This document shows positions 37,138 through 50,469 of a stretch of DNA of 64,000 nucleotides, in pieces (positions within the stretch are counted from its first letter, which is position 1; each line of letters begins with the position of its first letter). Source of the stretch: Monoplex corrugatus (lineage: Eukaryota; Mollusca; Gastropoda; Littorinimorpha; Ranellidae); NCBI GenBank assembly GCA_030674185.1, contig JAPXFY010000018.1, positions 41,502,711 through 41,566,710 on the forward strand, in the 5' to 3' direction. The position numbers and the translations under genes were made by a program. The notes under the pieces were generated by a model. The model worked only from the letters and a program-made list of their open reading frames with translations, was not told the DNA's origin and did not search any database.

Positions 37138-37667
37138 GTTTTTATTATTTTTGTTTAAAAACCAGCTGACTGCGTAGAGCCATATCAGGGCTATAATCAT
37201 CTTGAAACACATACAAAACTTCAACAGAAAAAAAAAAAGTACACGTTAATGCATTCGCCCACATAATCTAAGATGCCCCCTGCACTGACCACTCCTTCCA
37301 ATTTATCACACACAGGATTTAAAAAACACACCTTAATACATATTTAAACACTCAGAAGGACACAAAAACATATATGAAAACGGGCATGAATTACCTAAAA
37401 TTGCTTCTGCATACCTCACTTCCCTAGAGCCAAAAATACACTTAATACATGTACCCAATTGTCAATCCTAAGAGAAAGTATGCAAGACTTTATCGAACAC
37501 ATACAGGTAAATGGACCAGCAAGGCAGATAATGATAGGAAGAAATGACAGAAAGCAAAGGAGGAAGAAACAAAGAGTGACAGAAAAGAGGAAATTTCTAG
37601 CACAGAATTTTCAGAAGGTGGGGATACTATTTATACTGAAAGAGCCCCCGGCATCCCACGGGGGAAC
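37138..37667. repeat. Rep-A copy 7
   Basis: A full-length copy from TATTTTTGTTTAAAAACC to GGCATCCCACGGGG. It ends the composite array on the left of the LINE. Confidence 0.8.
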
Positions 37668-38716
<1,049 letters not shown>

Positions 38717-39059
38717 TAGATCTACAGTTATCAACGATTCCTGTCACAGGACTTTTTCCACATCATCTCTGACAATTCGTCAGACTATAAGGACTCAGTC
38801 AGACTATAATCTCCGTACATTTGACGGCGTGTATACCATTGTTTCATTTATTTGTAATTTGTTTCTGTTCTTAATCACCTCTTATCTCTATTAGAAGGAC
38901 TTTTCCCCATAGTTTTACTTACATTTTTGTTCTACTTTTCAATAGTAGCCTAAGTAATTAATGGTTTCTTTCTGGCCATTTTTATCGTACATAGAAAACC
39001 AAAGTCTTCGTGATTATCAAACAAATAACCAATAATTTAACATAAGAGACTAGCCAACA

Positions 39060-40575
39060 ATGAAATTGCGCCAACAATCACAAATCAAAATTTTGCAGTG
39101 GAATTGTAGATCGATTTCCACCAATTCCGCATACCTGGAACATTTTCTCTCATCAAATCAGTGTGAAGTTTTAATTTTGCAGTCGCTTAATGTTATCCCA
39201 ACCAAACTTCCCAATTTCCAAAATTATTATTATCCTCCGATATATGACTTGGGAAATCCTGGGAAGAAGGTAGCCACTGCGATATATATACTTAAAGAGT
39301 TGCAGTATCACATATTTAATTTCCCAGTTTTTACATCAACTGAAGACTTACACGCTTGTGCCGCCACAGTACAATTCAGTAATTCTTTCATCCTGAACGT
39401 TTTGTCAGTTTACCTGCCAGCAGGTCCAAATGACCACAACACAGAATGGCTGCATACGATTCCGGATCTGCAGCACGGTAGATGGCTAATAGGTGGAGAC
39501 TTTAATTCCCACTCCCCGTTTTGGGAAAAAGATTGTTGTACTGTTACAAGCAATCGTTTAGTAGAAAATATAGTTGACAGTGCGCTTTACCTTTTGAATG
39601 ATGGGAGTGTCACTAGAATTCCTGATGTTTCCAAACACCGGGCAACAGCCATCGATCTGTCACTAATATCACCAGAATTAGTACCATGCTGTACCTGGGA
39701 CACTCACAAAGATACTTTGGGAAGTGATCACTTACCTATCATCATAACAATAACTTATGACAACATCAGGATGAAAGACAGCACTCCTGACATCATACCA
39801 AAATATAATTACGTGCGCGCTGATTGGTCCTTGTTTCGGACTGCTCTTGCTAATCAAGAATATAAGCATTATGAAAGTGAAAATGTAGACGTTATGTTTT
39901 CAAAGTTCCAGGAGTCAGTTCTAGCTGCTGCAGACCTCTCCATCCCGAAACTCAAAACTTATAAGTCCAATAATCGTATGGGTAATGTTTGGTGGACAGA
40001 GGAATGTGAGAAAGCAGTTCAGTATAAAAAAGATAAATTCAAAATCTACATCAAAAGCAGAAAATCCGACGATCACATGGAAATGAAAAAAGCTAACATC
40101 CAGTGTAATAAAATCATTGCTGAAGCAAAGAAAGATTATTGGGCATCATACTGCACCAAAGAAATTTCTGATTTTAAGGATTTCCATAAAATCTGGACAA
40201 AAATGAATCAAATGAAAAACGGGGCCAATTTACCCACGTGTCCAATACTGATTGATACATGTCACAAATTTCCTTCTGACATGGACAAAGCTGAAACTTT
40301 TGTAGAACTCTTTGCTGAAAATAGTAAAGTAGACGGGTTGTCTCCTAACAGCAAACACTACAGAGAAATGGCAGCTAACAACCCTATCTTCATTGATCCA
40401 ATACCTCAGAATGATCGATGGTTTAATTCTCCGATCACCTTAGAAGAGCTAAAAAACACTATCTTGTCTCTACACAACAAAAGGAGTTCGGTAGGTGTCG
40501 ATGCAGTTTCAAATGAAATGATTAAGCATCTTCCAGAAAATTATATTATTTTCTTACATAAAATTTTTCAGAAGT
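39060..40575 (+). pseudogene. LINE ORF2 N-terminal part: endonuclease and RT start
   Basis: About 505 codons before the frameshift. The EEP domain starts with ILQWNCRSIS (residues ~11-20), has GGDFNSHSPFW (D147) and GSDHLPI (D223, H224). The position that normally reads LQET or CLQETKL reads LQSLNV, with Ser (residue 42) in place of the catalytic Glu, so the endonuclease is predicted inactive. The RT N-terminal region is recognisable by ITLEELKNTILSLHNKRSSV then GVDAVSNEMI. A one-base lesion at about 40570-40580 throws the frame out; the continuation is in the next entry. The start ATG at 39060 fits the usual beginning of ORF2 just before the EEP. Confidence 0.85.
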
Positions 40576-42904
40576 GCTGGTATGTGGAACTGTACCACAG
40601 GTATGGCAAAAGTCTGTTGTTATACCCATATTAAAAGCAGGAAAGCCTAAAAACAATAAAAACAGTTACAGACCTATTGCTTTGACATCCCATACAAACA
40701 AACTAATGGAAAGATTGATCCTAAACAGACTTATACATTACTGTGATAGAAATAACGTTATTCCGGTAAACCAGGCAGGTTTCAGAAAAAGGAGATCCAC
40801 AGTTGAGCACCTGGTTAAACTTACAACTCAGATAAAACAACAATTTGCCCGTAGAAAAAGTCTTTTAGCAACATTTTTTGATGTGAAAAAAGCTTATGAT
40901 CAAGTTTGGCATAAACGTTTATTGTACAAGCTGAAATCTATTGGTCTATCTGGCAATATGTATAATTATATTAAGTCCTATCTAGCCAATAGAACAATTC
41001 AAGCAAGAGTGGGAACAAGTTATTCTTCTTCACGATCTCTTGACATGGGAATTCCTCAAGGTTCAGTGATAGCACCTATTTTATTTAATATCCTTATATA
41101 TGATCTTCCTAGAGTACTCTCAAATCGTGTTATTTTGGTACAGTACGCTGATGATATATGCATCTGGATGAATATTACTTTAAAAAAGACAACTCCCCAG
41201 AGAGCGCAGAATTACATCAGGAAGTTGTATCAATCTGATCTAGATAGTCTTGGAAACTACATGTTAGAAAATGGTCTGTCGTTGTCAGCAGAAAAAACTA
41301 ACATGATGCTCTTTAATCCTGGTGGTACTTTAAATAACTTGCCTACTTTCAGGCTGCATGGTGAAGCGATCCATTACAAACAGGTTGTAAAATTTCTGGG
41401 AGTCTTTATAACATCGAAATTAAACTGGAATGTCCATTTTGATTATATTTTAACAAAAGCAAGAAAAGCCTTAAATTTTTTAAAGATAATAAGTAGATTA
41501 CCCTGGGGAATGGATACAAACGTACTTCTCCATCTATCAACAGCACTTGTAAGATCTAAATTATCTTATGCACAAGAAGTGTTCTTCAGTGCACCCAAAT
41601 ATTTACTAAAGAAGATTCAAAGTTTAGACTGCAAAAGTCTTAAAATTGCACTAGGTGTACCAGCCCATGCTTCAAATCTGGAAACGTACAAAGTTGCTGG
41701 AATTCTGTCTCTGAACAGCTATCGTGAGCTAGCGACAGCAAAGTTTGCAATCAGAACTACTTCACAAACGGACAATTTTGTGAGCAAGGAAATTAAACTA
41801 AGGTCTGATGTTGACTTTCCAAAACGAGCAAGCAACATTTCATCACAAATGACTGTTGCAACTTACGTATCTGACTTAGTCAAACAGTCTAACATAAGTT
41901 TGGATGAAATAGCTGAGACACCATCCACAACGCCTATCCCTACATGGGAAATGCTTAAAGCCACTTTTGATATTGATTATACAGATGCTAAGAAATATGA
42001 AAACATTAACATTTCGATATGCACAGCAAGAGAACACATCGATGAAAAATACCGTACCCACCTCCATATTTTTACCGATGGGTCAGTCTTAGAAAATAAA
42101 TCTGCTGGAGCAGCGTATTATGTTCCAAAATCTAAAATACAAAAGTCATTTTTCCTTGGGCCAAATATATCTATATTTACAGCGGAATTAGTCGCTATTA
42201 CACAAGCGTTGCATTATTTAGTAGACCTTAAACCTGTCTTTTTAAAAGTGGTTCTCCTTGTTGATTCAAAATCTGTATTATATGCCTTACAGTCATTTAA
42301 TACAGACACAAGGCCTGACTTAATTACTGAGGCAAATCATCTTATACATCGTTTAAGGACAAAAGGTATAGATATCAGTTTATGCTGGGTGCCTTCTCAC
42401 GTTGGTCTTCATGGCAACGAAGTAGTAGACAGAGCAGCTAAACAAGGTGCACACAACACTGATAATACTATAGAATTACGTATTAAAACTTCCGTAAAAG
42501 AAGCTTGCAACTTGCTAGAATCAGCCTCATGGATTCGATTTCATGAACATTTCAATGAAAAGTTTGTGACACAACAAATGATAAAACTTTCATTACAAAA
42601 TGTATGTAAAAAATTGCAGTATTCTTCCATATATCATTCAAGATCGATTGTTGCTGTTCATTTTCGTATTCAACTAAACGCGTTGAAAACAAAATATTGT
42701 AAAAATATCAAGTGTATTTGCGGAAAACAATTCACACTGTTTCACAGTTTATTTTACTGCAAAATGCTACGTTCTTTTTTACCAAAATTATTTACACAAG
42801 AAAACTATTCAGAAACTCATTTTAAAGAAGTAACTTCTGATCAGTCTTTATCAGTTAAAATTTCAGAATCATTGGTTCACAGTCCTGTTAATGTATTGCT
42901 TTAA
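40574..42904 (+). pseudogene. LINE ORF2 C-terminal part: RT, RNase H and Cys/His finger
   Basis: A 776-codon open frame that is really the continuation of the previous piece. RT motifs are intact: SYRPIALTSHTNKLMERLIL, motif A FFDVKKAYDQVW (D103), GIPQGSVIAPILFN, YADD (residues 191-194) and KFLGVFI. An RNase H domain follows with all four metal ligands visible: D502 in IFTDGSV, E538 in TAELVAI, D564 in LVDSKSV and D619 in NEVVDRAAKQG. The C-terminus has CICGKQFTLFHSLFYC, a Cys-Cys-His-Cys finger. The RT and RNase H look recently functional; only the upstream frameshift and the missing endonuclease Glu break the protein. Confidence 0.9.
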
Positions 42905-43130
42905 GTTTCTGAAGTTAGTATTCTAGCGTTAAATTTTTCCTTCACATTGTTAATGTTAATTGTTAGTGTTAAGATCTTGTTCCATTTTTCTATTTACCCA
43001 TTTATTTATGTCTTTTACTTTGTCTCCCCTCTCCCCACAATGCAACTCGCCCACTTCTTATCTTCCATTCCCCCCCCCCCCCCCTGTCTAATATCACTCA
43101 TAGTGAACAGACGTTAAATTAAAGAACGAA

Positions 43131-43240
43131 CACACACACACACACACACCAGTCACACACAATACTAAAAACATGGTCAAATAATCAATCTTCACACAAA
43201 AAACGAAAAAACAACAATCCTCACTTTGACATCAGCACAA
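43131..43240. repeat. Right half of the composite CA-rich array
   Basis: The words ACATGGTCAAATAATCAATC and TTCACACAAAAAAC match the array left of the LINE, showing that the LINE split one array. Confidence 0.7.
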
Positions 43241-43845
43241 CATGTTTCCCCCATAACTTTTACAGTAAACACAAGCAGATCTAGTCCCGTCAATTAAATC
43301 TCTGTACTGATCTAATATATAATGTTTCCCCCACAATTTTTAAAGTACACTTAAGCAGGATCTGATCCAGTCAAACAAATCTTTATGCTAATCCAACATT
43401 GACACCAGCAGTTACATTGCATCTTTCAATAGCCAAGACATTTTTCTAAGGGCCCATTCTGTCATCAAAGCAATGAGTCCATCAACAGCTCTTCTCTTTC
43501 ATACTAGCTACTGCAGTTAACAGTTTACCGTCAAGTTCCGAATTTCATAAAGAAAAACAAAAGACCGTAAAGATCCATCCATAAACCCTGAGATCCCAGA
43601 AAAATATTGTTCAAACACTTACTTGAAAAAATAACCACCACAGGTGAAATGAAAATTTGGTAACTAAAAATTTGTTAAGTAAAAAAAAAAAAAAAAGTAA
43701 AAAAAAATCCAAATATAAGTACAGTGCATTTTTTCATATGATTAAAAGAAAAGAAAATATCCATTGTAATTTCTCTTGTGAAAATAATGAAGTATTTTCA
43801 ATCTCAACAAAAAATTGGTTGTGCTCTAAAACTAAGACGCATTCA
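43241..43845. other. Spacer with a degenerate ~85 bp duplication
   Basis: AATGTTTCCCCCACAATTTT and AAGCAG(G)ATCT occur twice (about 43240-43310 and 43320-43390). The rest is AT-rich with no supported gene. A 94-codon plus-strand frame starting at 43657 runs into the next minisatellite and is chance. Confidence 0.5.
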
Positions 43846-44255
43846 ACAGTTGTCTTCAAACTGGCCGTTGATCTATACGTATATGACCTACCATTTTACA
43901 TTCAACAGTTGTCTTCAAACTGGCCATTGATAGGTATATGACCTATCATTTTACATTCTACAGTTGTCTTCAAACTGGCCATTGATAGGTATATGACCTA
44001 TCATTTTACATTCAACAGTTGTCTTCAAACTGGCCATTGATAGGTATATGACCTATCATTTTACATTTCTACAGTTGTCTTCAAACTGGCCATTGATAGG
44101 TATTATATGACCTATCATTTTACATTCAACAGTTGTCTGCAAACTGGCCTTTGATAGGTATATGACCTATCATTTTACATTCAACAGTTGTCTTCAAACT
44201 GGCCATTGATAGGTATATCTATATGACCTATCATTTTACATTCAACTGCTATCTT
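43846..44255. repeat. 55-bp minisatellite with an internal hairpin
   Basis: About seven units of CAACAGTTGTCTTCAAACTG then GCCATTGATAGGTATATGAC and CTATCATTTTACATT. Each unit holds the inverted repeat GATAGGT-atatg-ACCTATC, which can form a 7-bp stem. On the minus strand the unit can be written from GTCATATACC to ATGATAG (AG|GT junction). Confidence 0.9.
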
Positions 44256-44260
44256 TAAGT

Positions 44261-44440
44261 TTAACCCTTTGATTCCCGCACCCTATCCACCAACTGCAAA
44301 AACTTGGCCCTCTGACTCCCTCACACTTGCAGGAAACTGGTGGATAGGGTGAGACAGTTAAAGGGCCAAGTTTTCTGCTTTGCTAGCATGGTTGACAGAG
44401 CAATATGTTGCTGGACATGCTGTGGGAGTCAAAGGGTGAA
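44261..44440. mobile_element. Foldback MITE with TTAA ends, copy 1
   Basis: The element starts TTAA-CCCTTTGATTCCCG and ends GGGAGTCAAAGGG-TGAA (the last TTAA mutated). The body is the reverse orientation of the copy at 51052-51243: both share CACCCTATCCACCA, GTCAACCATGCTAG(C/G)AAAGC on one strand, and the CTTGGCCC or CCTTAACCC words. TTAA target and CCC-starting inverted ends are the hallmarks of piggyBac-type elements. It codes for nothing; length without TTAA is 172 bp. Confidence 0.75.
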
Positions 44441-44590
44441 ACTGGCCAAAGACAGGTGTGTGATCTAACTCTATACAGTCTACAGCTTTCTGTCAGCTGT
44501 CCCTGAACATACAATTACAAGGTGTAAAGGTGCATCCATAAATAGCCCACAAGACAGACATGTTTTGACACACACGGTCTCCACTGATCA
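44441..44590. other. Short spacer, nothing recognised
   Basis: No supported feature. Confidence 0.4.
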
Positions 44591-44925
44591 ATCTCAGACT
44601 TGCATATCTCATCTCAATTTGGTATTAACCTCTATCCAGTTCCCCACAAATACTCTGTTTCAACTCTGAGGGAAACATGGGGAAAAATACAAATAATGAT
44701 AACGAGTATCATCAATATCATCATCATCATCATCATCATAACAATGAGAATATACTCATGATGATGATATCATCAATGATATACAGATGATAATGATGAT
44801 ATCAATAATAATGATATACAGACTCTCCCCCCCACAATCAGATTAACACAATGTCCATCAAAAACACGCTGATATGAAAATCAACACATAGACAGCTTCT
44901 GAAGGGCTGTCATAATCATATGAAA

Positions 44926-44993
<68 letters not shown>

Positions 44994-45270
44994 ACACACA
45001 CACACTTTAATAGCAAAACACAAAAATACCAAAAATATACCAGCCTTAAACAAAAATTAAAACACACACAACCACAAACTCATCTCACACACACACACGC
45101 ATGCGCACACACACACGCACGCGCGCGCACACACACACACAAAACACTCTGTCCACTCTCATCTCAGTATCAATTTGTCATTATCACCAATTACCCCAAC
45201 TCTCAAAAAAAAAAAAAAAAAAAAAATTTTAAAAATCTAGACACACACACACACACACAGTAATCTAGAA
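44591..45270. repeat. Displaced unit of the composite CA-rich array
   Basis: It contains the same order of words as the 32-37 kb array: TTGGTATTAACCTCTATCCA, the (ATC)n tract, AGACTCTCCCCCCCACAATC, AGCTTCTGAAGGGCTGTCA, a (CA)n of about 70 bp and a TTTAATAGCAA block. From 45050 it matches 36600-36740 (ctctc then poly-A, then the ACATGCACT word). Confidence 0.8.
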
Positions 45271-45303
45271 GAAGAAAAAAGTCAGACATTCATAACACAC
45301 ATG

Positions 45304-45605
<302 letters not shown>

Positions 45606-45698
45606 ACACACAATTTTGCCTATTTTCTTCTTAGAATCACTTTTGTCATCATCTCCAAATACATCCTCAAAAAAAATTCCTCTCCATCTGGTGTACAA

Positions 45699-45729
<31 letters not shown>

Positions 45730-46312
45730 CCAGGGAAATGGCACAATTATCTCCCTTTCTGATAAAGGCTTTCTTCCAACTGTCTTTGACATGACAAGGA
45801 TCAATTCCGAAAGACCACCTCCATTTTTCTCTTCGGCATATTTTACAATCAGCAAGTGACATCACTACAAAGTCTGGTCAATTTAGTCAACAGTTTACTC
45901 TTGGCGCCTTTATTCTGCTGTATTTTGTTTTTAATGAAATAAATATCATGAAATCATCATGTTTTACCGTTTTACTGTTTTAAATGCTGACACCTAAAAT
46001 AATGCTTTACTAACCACATCCGTATTTCTTTAGTTTCATGACTTCAAAGGGGAAAATCTTGGTCATCAGAATTTTAATCAATAACTACAGTTTAACAGAA
46101 ACTGACATGTTCTATGACTGCAAATTGAATGTCAGTCTTCTTCATCATCATACCCTTCCCTGCTTTTATATATTTGTATGGTTTTAATGCATCCAACTCT
46201 TTACTTTTAGAAATGAATACATTTTTAATGATTTCATACAATATGGTTAAGATGTCTCCATTTAGAACACACGTTTCCTACTTCATTCCAAAATTTTAAG
46301 TAAGTAAAGACC
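45606..46312. other. Spacer, nothing recognised
   Basis: A minus-strand frame at 45865-45620 (81 codons) runs into the poly-A tract and has no domain. The rest is AT-rich. I support no gene here. Confidence 0.35.
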
Positions 46313-47404
46313 CTATTAAGAATACTCATGAGGACAAGGAACAGAATCAAAACAGAAATAGCAGAAGAATAATGTGGATTTACTAAAGTGAAAGGAACTA
46401 TTTATGCCATATACATCCCTAAAGATATGTCAAAATCAATTTTCATTGCACTTCCAAAGAAAGCAGGGCCTATAGAATGTCAACTCCATCGCACAATCAG
46501 CATGATAAGCCATGCGACAAAGGTTCTATTAAGAATAATCATGACGAGAAAACAAGGAACAAAATCAAAAGAAATAGCAGAAGAACAATGTGGATTCGTT
46601 GAAGGAAAATGAATTATTAATGTCATAGACATCTTAAGAACTCTCATAGAAAGATCAACTGAATTGATGAAGGATTTATTTTATGTTTTGTTGATTATGT
46701 TAAGGTTTTTGGTCAGATAAGACAGGAAGAACTGATCAACCCACTAGAAAGGCTCAATGCTGATGGAAAAGATTTAAGAATGATAAGGAATATGTACTTG
46801 GAACAAACAGTAGCAATGACAGTAGAAAATGATGTAAGCTCTTTCCAAAATATCAAAAGATGGTTTGACAGGAATGTGTTACCAGATTTGGTCTTACTTT
46901 ACAGCAAACCATCGTCAAAAACCTAGAATAATGTCCTTGGATAAAGGTTTGAGGAAAAATGTTCGACAATCTTCATTTAAATCATTAAGCAGATGACACT
47001 ATCCTTATTGCAGAAAATGAAAAAGACCTATAAAATCTTGTGTGTTTAATAGAAATAGAAAGCAGAAATAAAGGGCTGGAGCTAAATACCAAGAAGACTG
47101 AAGTCATGATAATCAGTAAAAAAAAAAATTTTTTTAAATCCCCTCATGCAAAAAAAACCAAAAAAAAAAAAAAAAAGCATATGGCACAACAACATTGAGA
47201 CAGGTTGGTAAGTTTACATTACTGGGAACAGTCATTTCACCAGATGGCAGATGCACATTAGAAACAGCCAGCAGAACTGGCCAAGCTAAAACAGCATTCA
47301 AGAAGATGAAAAGCATTTTTACCAACAAATGCCTATCAGGAAGAGAATTCTTCAGTGTTATACAGAACAGATACTGTTCTATGGATGCAAAACTTGGACA
47401 GTCA
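46313..47404 (+). mobile_element. RTE-like LINE fragment with internal rearrangement
   Basis: Plus-strand RT and C-terminal remnants related to the minus-strand copy at 0.6-3.3 kb. The block matching MRTRNRIKREIVEEQCGF of that copy occurs twice (about 46330-46385 and 46545-46605), the second time preceded by a segment reading KDMSKSIFIALPKKAGPIEC that belongs before it, so two overlapping pieces were joined. Later parts match the YIE(Q)ILFYGCK and ISPDGRCTLETASRTGQAKT region (about 47235-47400). It is full of stops. It ends at 47400 fused to a Rep-A right end. Confidence 0.8.
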
Positions 47405-47470
47405 GCAGAATTTCCAGATAGTGCTGATACTGTTTATACTTTAATAAGAGCTCCTGGCATCCCCATGGGG
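47400..47470. repeat. Rep-A right end, diverged
   Basis: CAGAATTTCCAGATAGTGCT then GATACTGTTTATACTTTAAT and GAGCTCCTGGCATCCCCATG matches the conserved right end of Rep-A without the rest of the element. Confidence 0.7.
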
Positions 47471-49145
47471 TTATCCCCTAAATGCAAAAATCTCAATCAT
47501 AATCATCATACAGAAATCTGAATATGACCACAAAAAATACATTTAGTTATCCCCTAAATGCAGAAATCAGAACATAACGGAAAGTTCATTTAGTTATCCC
47601 CCTAATTGCCGAAATCTGAATATGACCATGCACAGCACATGTAGTTATACCCTATACCCTAAATGCAGAAATCTCAATATGACCACAAAAATACATTTAG
47701 TAATCCTCTAAATGCAGAAATCAGAATATGACTACAGAAAGTTCATGTAGTTATCCCCTAAATGCAGAAATCAAAATATGACCACAGAAAGTACATGTAG
47801 TTATCCCCTAAATACAGAAATCTGAATATGACCACAGAAAGTACATGTAGTTATTCCCTAAATACAAAAATCAGAATATGACCACAAAAATACATTTAGT
47901 AATCCTCTAAATGCAGAAATCAGAATATGACCACAGAAAATTCATGTACTTATCCCCTAAATACAGAAATCTGAATATGACCACAGAAAGTACATGTACT
48001 TATCCCCTAAATACAGAAATCTGAATATGACCACAGAAAGTACATGTAGTTATTCCCTAAATACAAAAATCAGAATATGACCACATGAAGTACATGTACT
48101 TATCCCTAAATACAGAAATCAGAATATGACCTCAGAAAGTTCATGTACTTATCCCCTAAATACAGAAATCAGAATATGACCACATGAATATGACCACATG
48201 AAGTACATGTAGTTATCCCCTAAATACAGAATCAGAATATGACCACATGAATATGACCACATGAAGTACATGTAGGTATCCCCTAAATACAGAAATCAGA
48301 ATATGACCACAGAAAGTACATGTAGTTATTCCCTAAATACAGAAATCAGAATATGACCACAGAAAGTACATGTAGTTATTCCCTAAATACAGAAATCAGA
48401 ATATGACCACAGAAAGTACATGTAGTTATTCCCTAAATACAGAAATCAGAATATGACCACAGAAAGTACATGTAGTTATTCCCTAAATACAGAAATCAGA
48501 ATATGACCACAGAAAGTACATGTAGTTATTCCCTAAATACAGAAATCAGAATATGACCACATGAATATGACCACATGAAGTACATGTAGTTATTCCCTAA
48601 ATACAGAAATCAGAATATGACCACATGAAGTACATGTAGTTATCCCCTAAATACAGAAATCAGAATATGACCACATGAAGTACATGTAGTTATTCCCTAA
48701 ATACAGAAATCAGAATATGACCACAGAAAGTACATGTAGTTATTCCCTAAATACAGAAATCAGAATATGACCACAGAAGTACATGTAGTTATCCCTAAAT
48801 ACAGAAATCAGATATGACCACATGAAGTACATGTAGTTATTCCCTAAATACAGAAATCAGAACATGACCACAGAAAGTACATGTAGTTATTCCCTAAATA
48901 CAGAAATCAGAATATGACCACAGAAAGTACATGTAGTTATTCCCTAAATACAGAAATCAGAATATGACCACAGAAAGTACATGTAGTTATCCTCTAAATA
49001 CAGAAATCAGAATATGACCACAGAATGTACATGTAGTAATCCCCTAAATGCAGAAATCTGATCATAACCACAGAAAGTACATGTTATCCCCTAAATGCAG
49101 AAAATTGAATACGACCACAGAAAGTACATGTACCTATCCCCTTTG
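47471..49145. repeat. 50-bp minisatellite, main part (~33 copies)
   Basis: The unit ACAGAAATCAGAATATGACC then ACAGAAAGTACATGTAGTTA and TTCCCTAAAT is repeated with high identity between 48280 and 49000. Some units have an added ACATGAATATGACC. Homogeneity is highest in the middle and falls at the edges. Confidence 0.95.
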
Positions 49146-49314
49146 TTACTGTTATTGTTATTTTTGTTTAAAGCCCAGCTGACTGTGTAGAGCCATATAA
49201 GAACTATAACTATTTCAAAACATACACATGACTTCAACAGGAAATTTCTAGCACAGAATTTCCACATAAAGGGGATACTATTTATAATGAAAGAGCCCCC
49301 GGCATCACCACAGG
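49146..49314. repeat. Rep-A copy 8, internally deleted, inserted in the 50-bp minisatellite
   Basis: A left end TTGTTATTTTTGTTTAAAGC...ACTTCAACAGG is joined directly to the right end AAATTTCTAGCACAG...CCCCCGGCATCACC. The minisatellite continues on the far side from 49315 (GAAAGTACATGTAGTTATTC), which fixes both Rep-A ends. Confidence 0.85.
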
Positions 49315-49620
49315 AAAGTACATGTAGTTATTCCCTATATGCAGAAATCCGAGTATGACCACAGAAAATTCATGTCTAATCCTCTAAATGCAGCAGTGCT
49401 CTGAGTATCATCACAAGTTTTCTTTTTATCTCTAAATGCATGAAATGTGAGTATTTTCACAGAAAAATACATGTACTAATCCACTTAATGCAGAAACCCA
49501 ATTATTATCCACAAAAAAAAAGTATATACTCATCCCCTAAATGCAGAAATCTGAGCATCATCACTGAAAATACAAGTATGTATCCCCTAAAGAAATACGA
49601 GTATTATTACAGAAAATGAT
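49315..49620. repeat. 50-bp minisatellite, diverged right end
   Basis: Six or so degenerate units with AATGCAGAAATC(C/T)GAGTAT and ACAGAAAAT words. Confidence 0.75.
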
Positions 49621-49621
49621 A

Positions 49622-49990
49622 CATGTTAATGCAACAGACTACTGACTGGAAGGTTGTGGGTTCAAATCCCTATCAGTCCCTTCAAAAATCATTTGGAATT
49701 GTTCTGCTTTAACCAACTCCTACCCTGAGTTTGGTGTGCTATGGGCCCATTGGTAAGGCTGGGACCATACAGTGGAGTTTCATCCACTTCACGGATGCGT
49801 CACTGAGGGTGTTGTTCAAATCTTCTGACCAGCACTGCAGGTGTGTGTATCTTTCGGGCCTGGTTGACGCTACGATATATTATGATAGTAAGCGCAGTGT
49901 ACAGCCCTGTACGCAGTCTCAATCCCAGATGAAACTCCACAGCATCATGATTATCATCCTCATCGATATCATCATCATTATATTATTAAA
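49622..49990 (+). mobile_element. tRNA-derived SINE, family 1, copy 2
   Basis: B-box GGTTCAAATCC at 49659-49669, body blocks TCCACTTCACGGATGCGTCA, GAGGGTGTTGTT and CGATATATTATGATA shared with 8624-8900. The A-box region (TTAATGCAACAGACTACTGA) is partly lost at the 5' end, and the 3' end runs into an ATC-rich tail. Confidence 0.75.
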
Positions 49991-50189
49991 GTAAAAACTG
50001 TCTCAGCTTCTGCTCCATCCAGGCAGCATAGAAAATAGGGCAGAAAAAATATCATCGCAGAAAATCCAAGGATCTTCCTTCAAAACCTGAACCTGGATAA
50101 TAAGGGCAAACTGTCGAGCACATAATCCAGTAATTACCTCCTAAATTTAATCTCACTGTATTATCTCAAGTATCATTAAATTGTAAAAA

Positions 50190-50307
50190 AGAATTAAAAA
50201 CAAACTTTAATTCAATGAAGAATGAACTAATACATAACACACTGCATGTAACAAAGAACCAACAAGACAAAACACAGCATTTTTGTTTTGTTTTGTTTAT
50301 ATACAAA
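50190..50307 (-). promoter_or_regulatory. Putative 3' UTR and polyadenylation signal
   Basis: Downstream of the stop of the terminal-exon candidate at 50308, the minus strand carries ATTAAA (plus-strand tttaat at 50206-50211), a common variant polyadenylation hexamer, with T-rich sequence after it. This would give a 3' UTR of about 115 bases. Confidence 0.35.
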
Positions 50308-50405
50308 CTACTTTTTTCCTATCATTTCTATATCTTTGATACTCATCTGGGTGGCATCCATCAATGAAGCCAGTCCACCATCACTCTTCAGGTTGAATCC
50401 TAAGT
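50308..50405 (-). CDS. Candidate terminal exon, unknown protein (best exon in the window)
   Basis: The minus strand has a strong acceptor, TTTTTTCCTGTTTCAG, ending at 50406. The exon starts with two bases completing a codon and gives 31 residues: LGFNLKSDGGLASLMDATQ, then MSIKDIEMIGKK and a stop. A polyadenylation hexamer follows at 50206-50211. The reading is soluble and charged, with no domain I recognise. It resembles the candidate at 24641-24720 (both have a DGGL core, then a D-A pair, and that copy's alternate frame reads ISIEEL where this reads MSIKDI), and the two acceptors have the same phase. They could be duplicated alternative last exons of one gene, but that is inference. Confidence 0.5.
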
Positions 50406-50469
50406 CTGAAACAGGAAAAAATATTTGTCAGATCTATAACAAATGGTCTCCAGTCACAAAAGATTAAGA

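Noticed and set aside
45620..45865. 81-codon minus-strand coding frame next to a poly-A tract
   Set aside because: It ends in low-complexity Phe codons from the poly-A and has no motif or splice sites.
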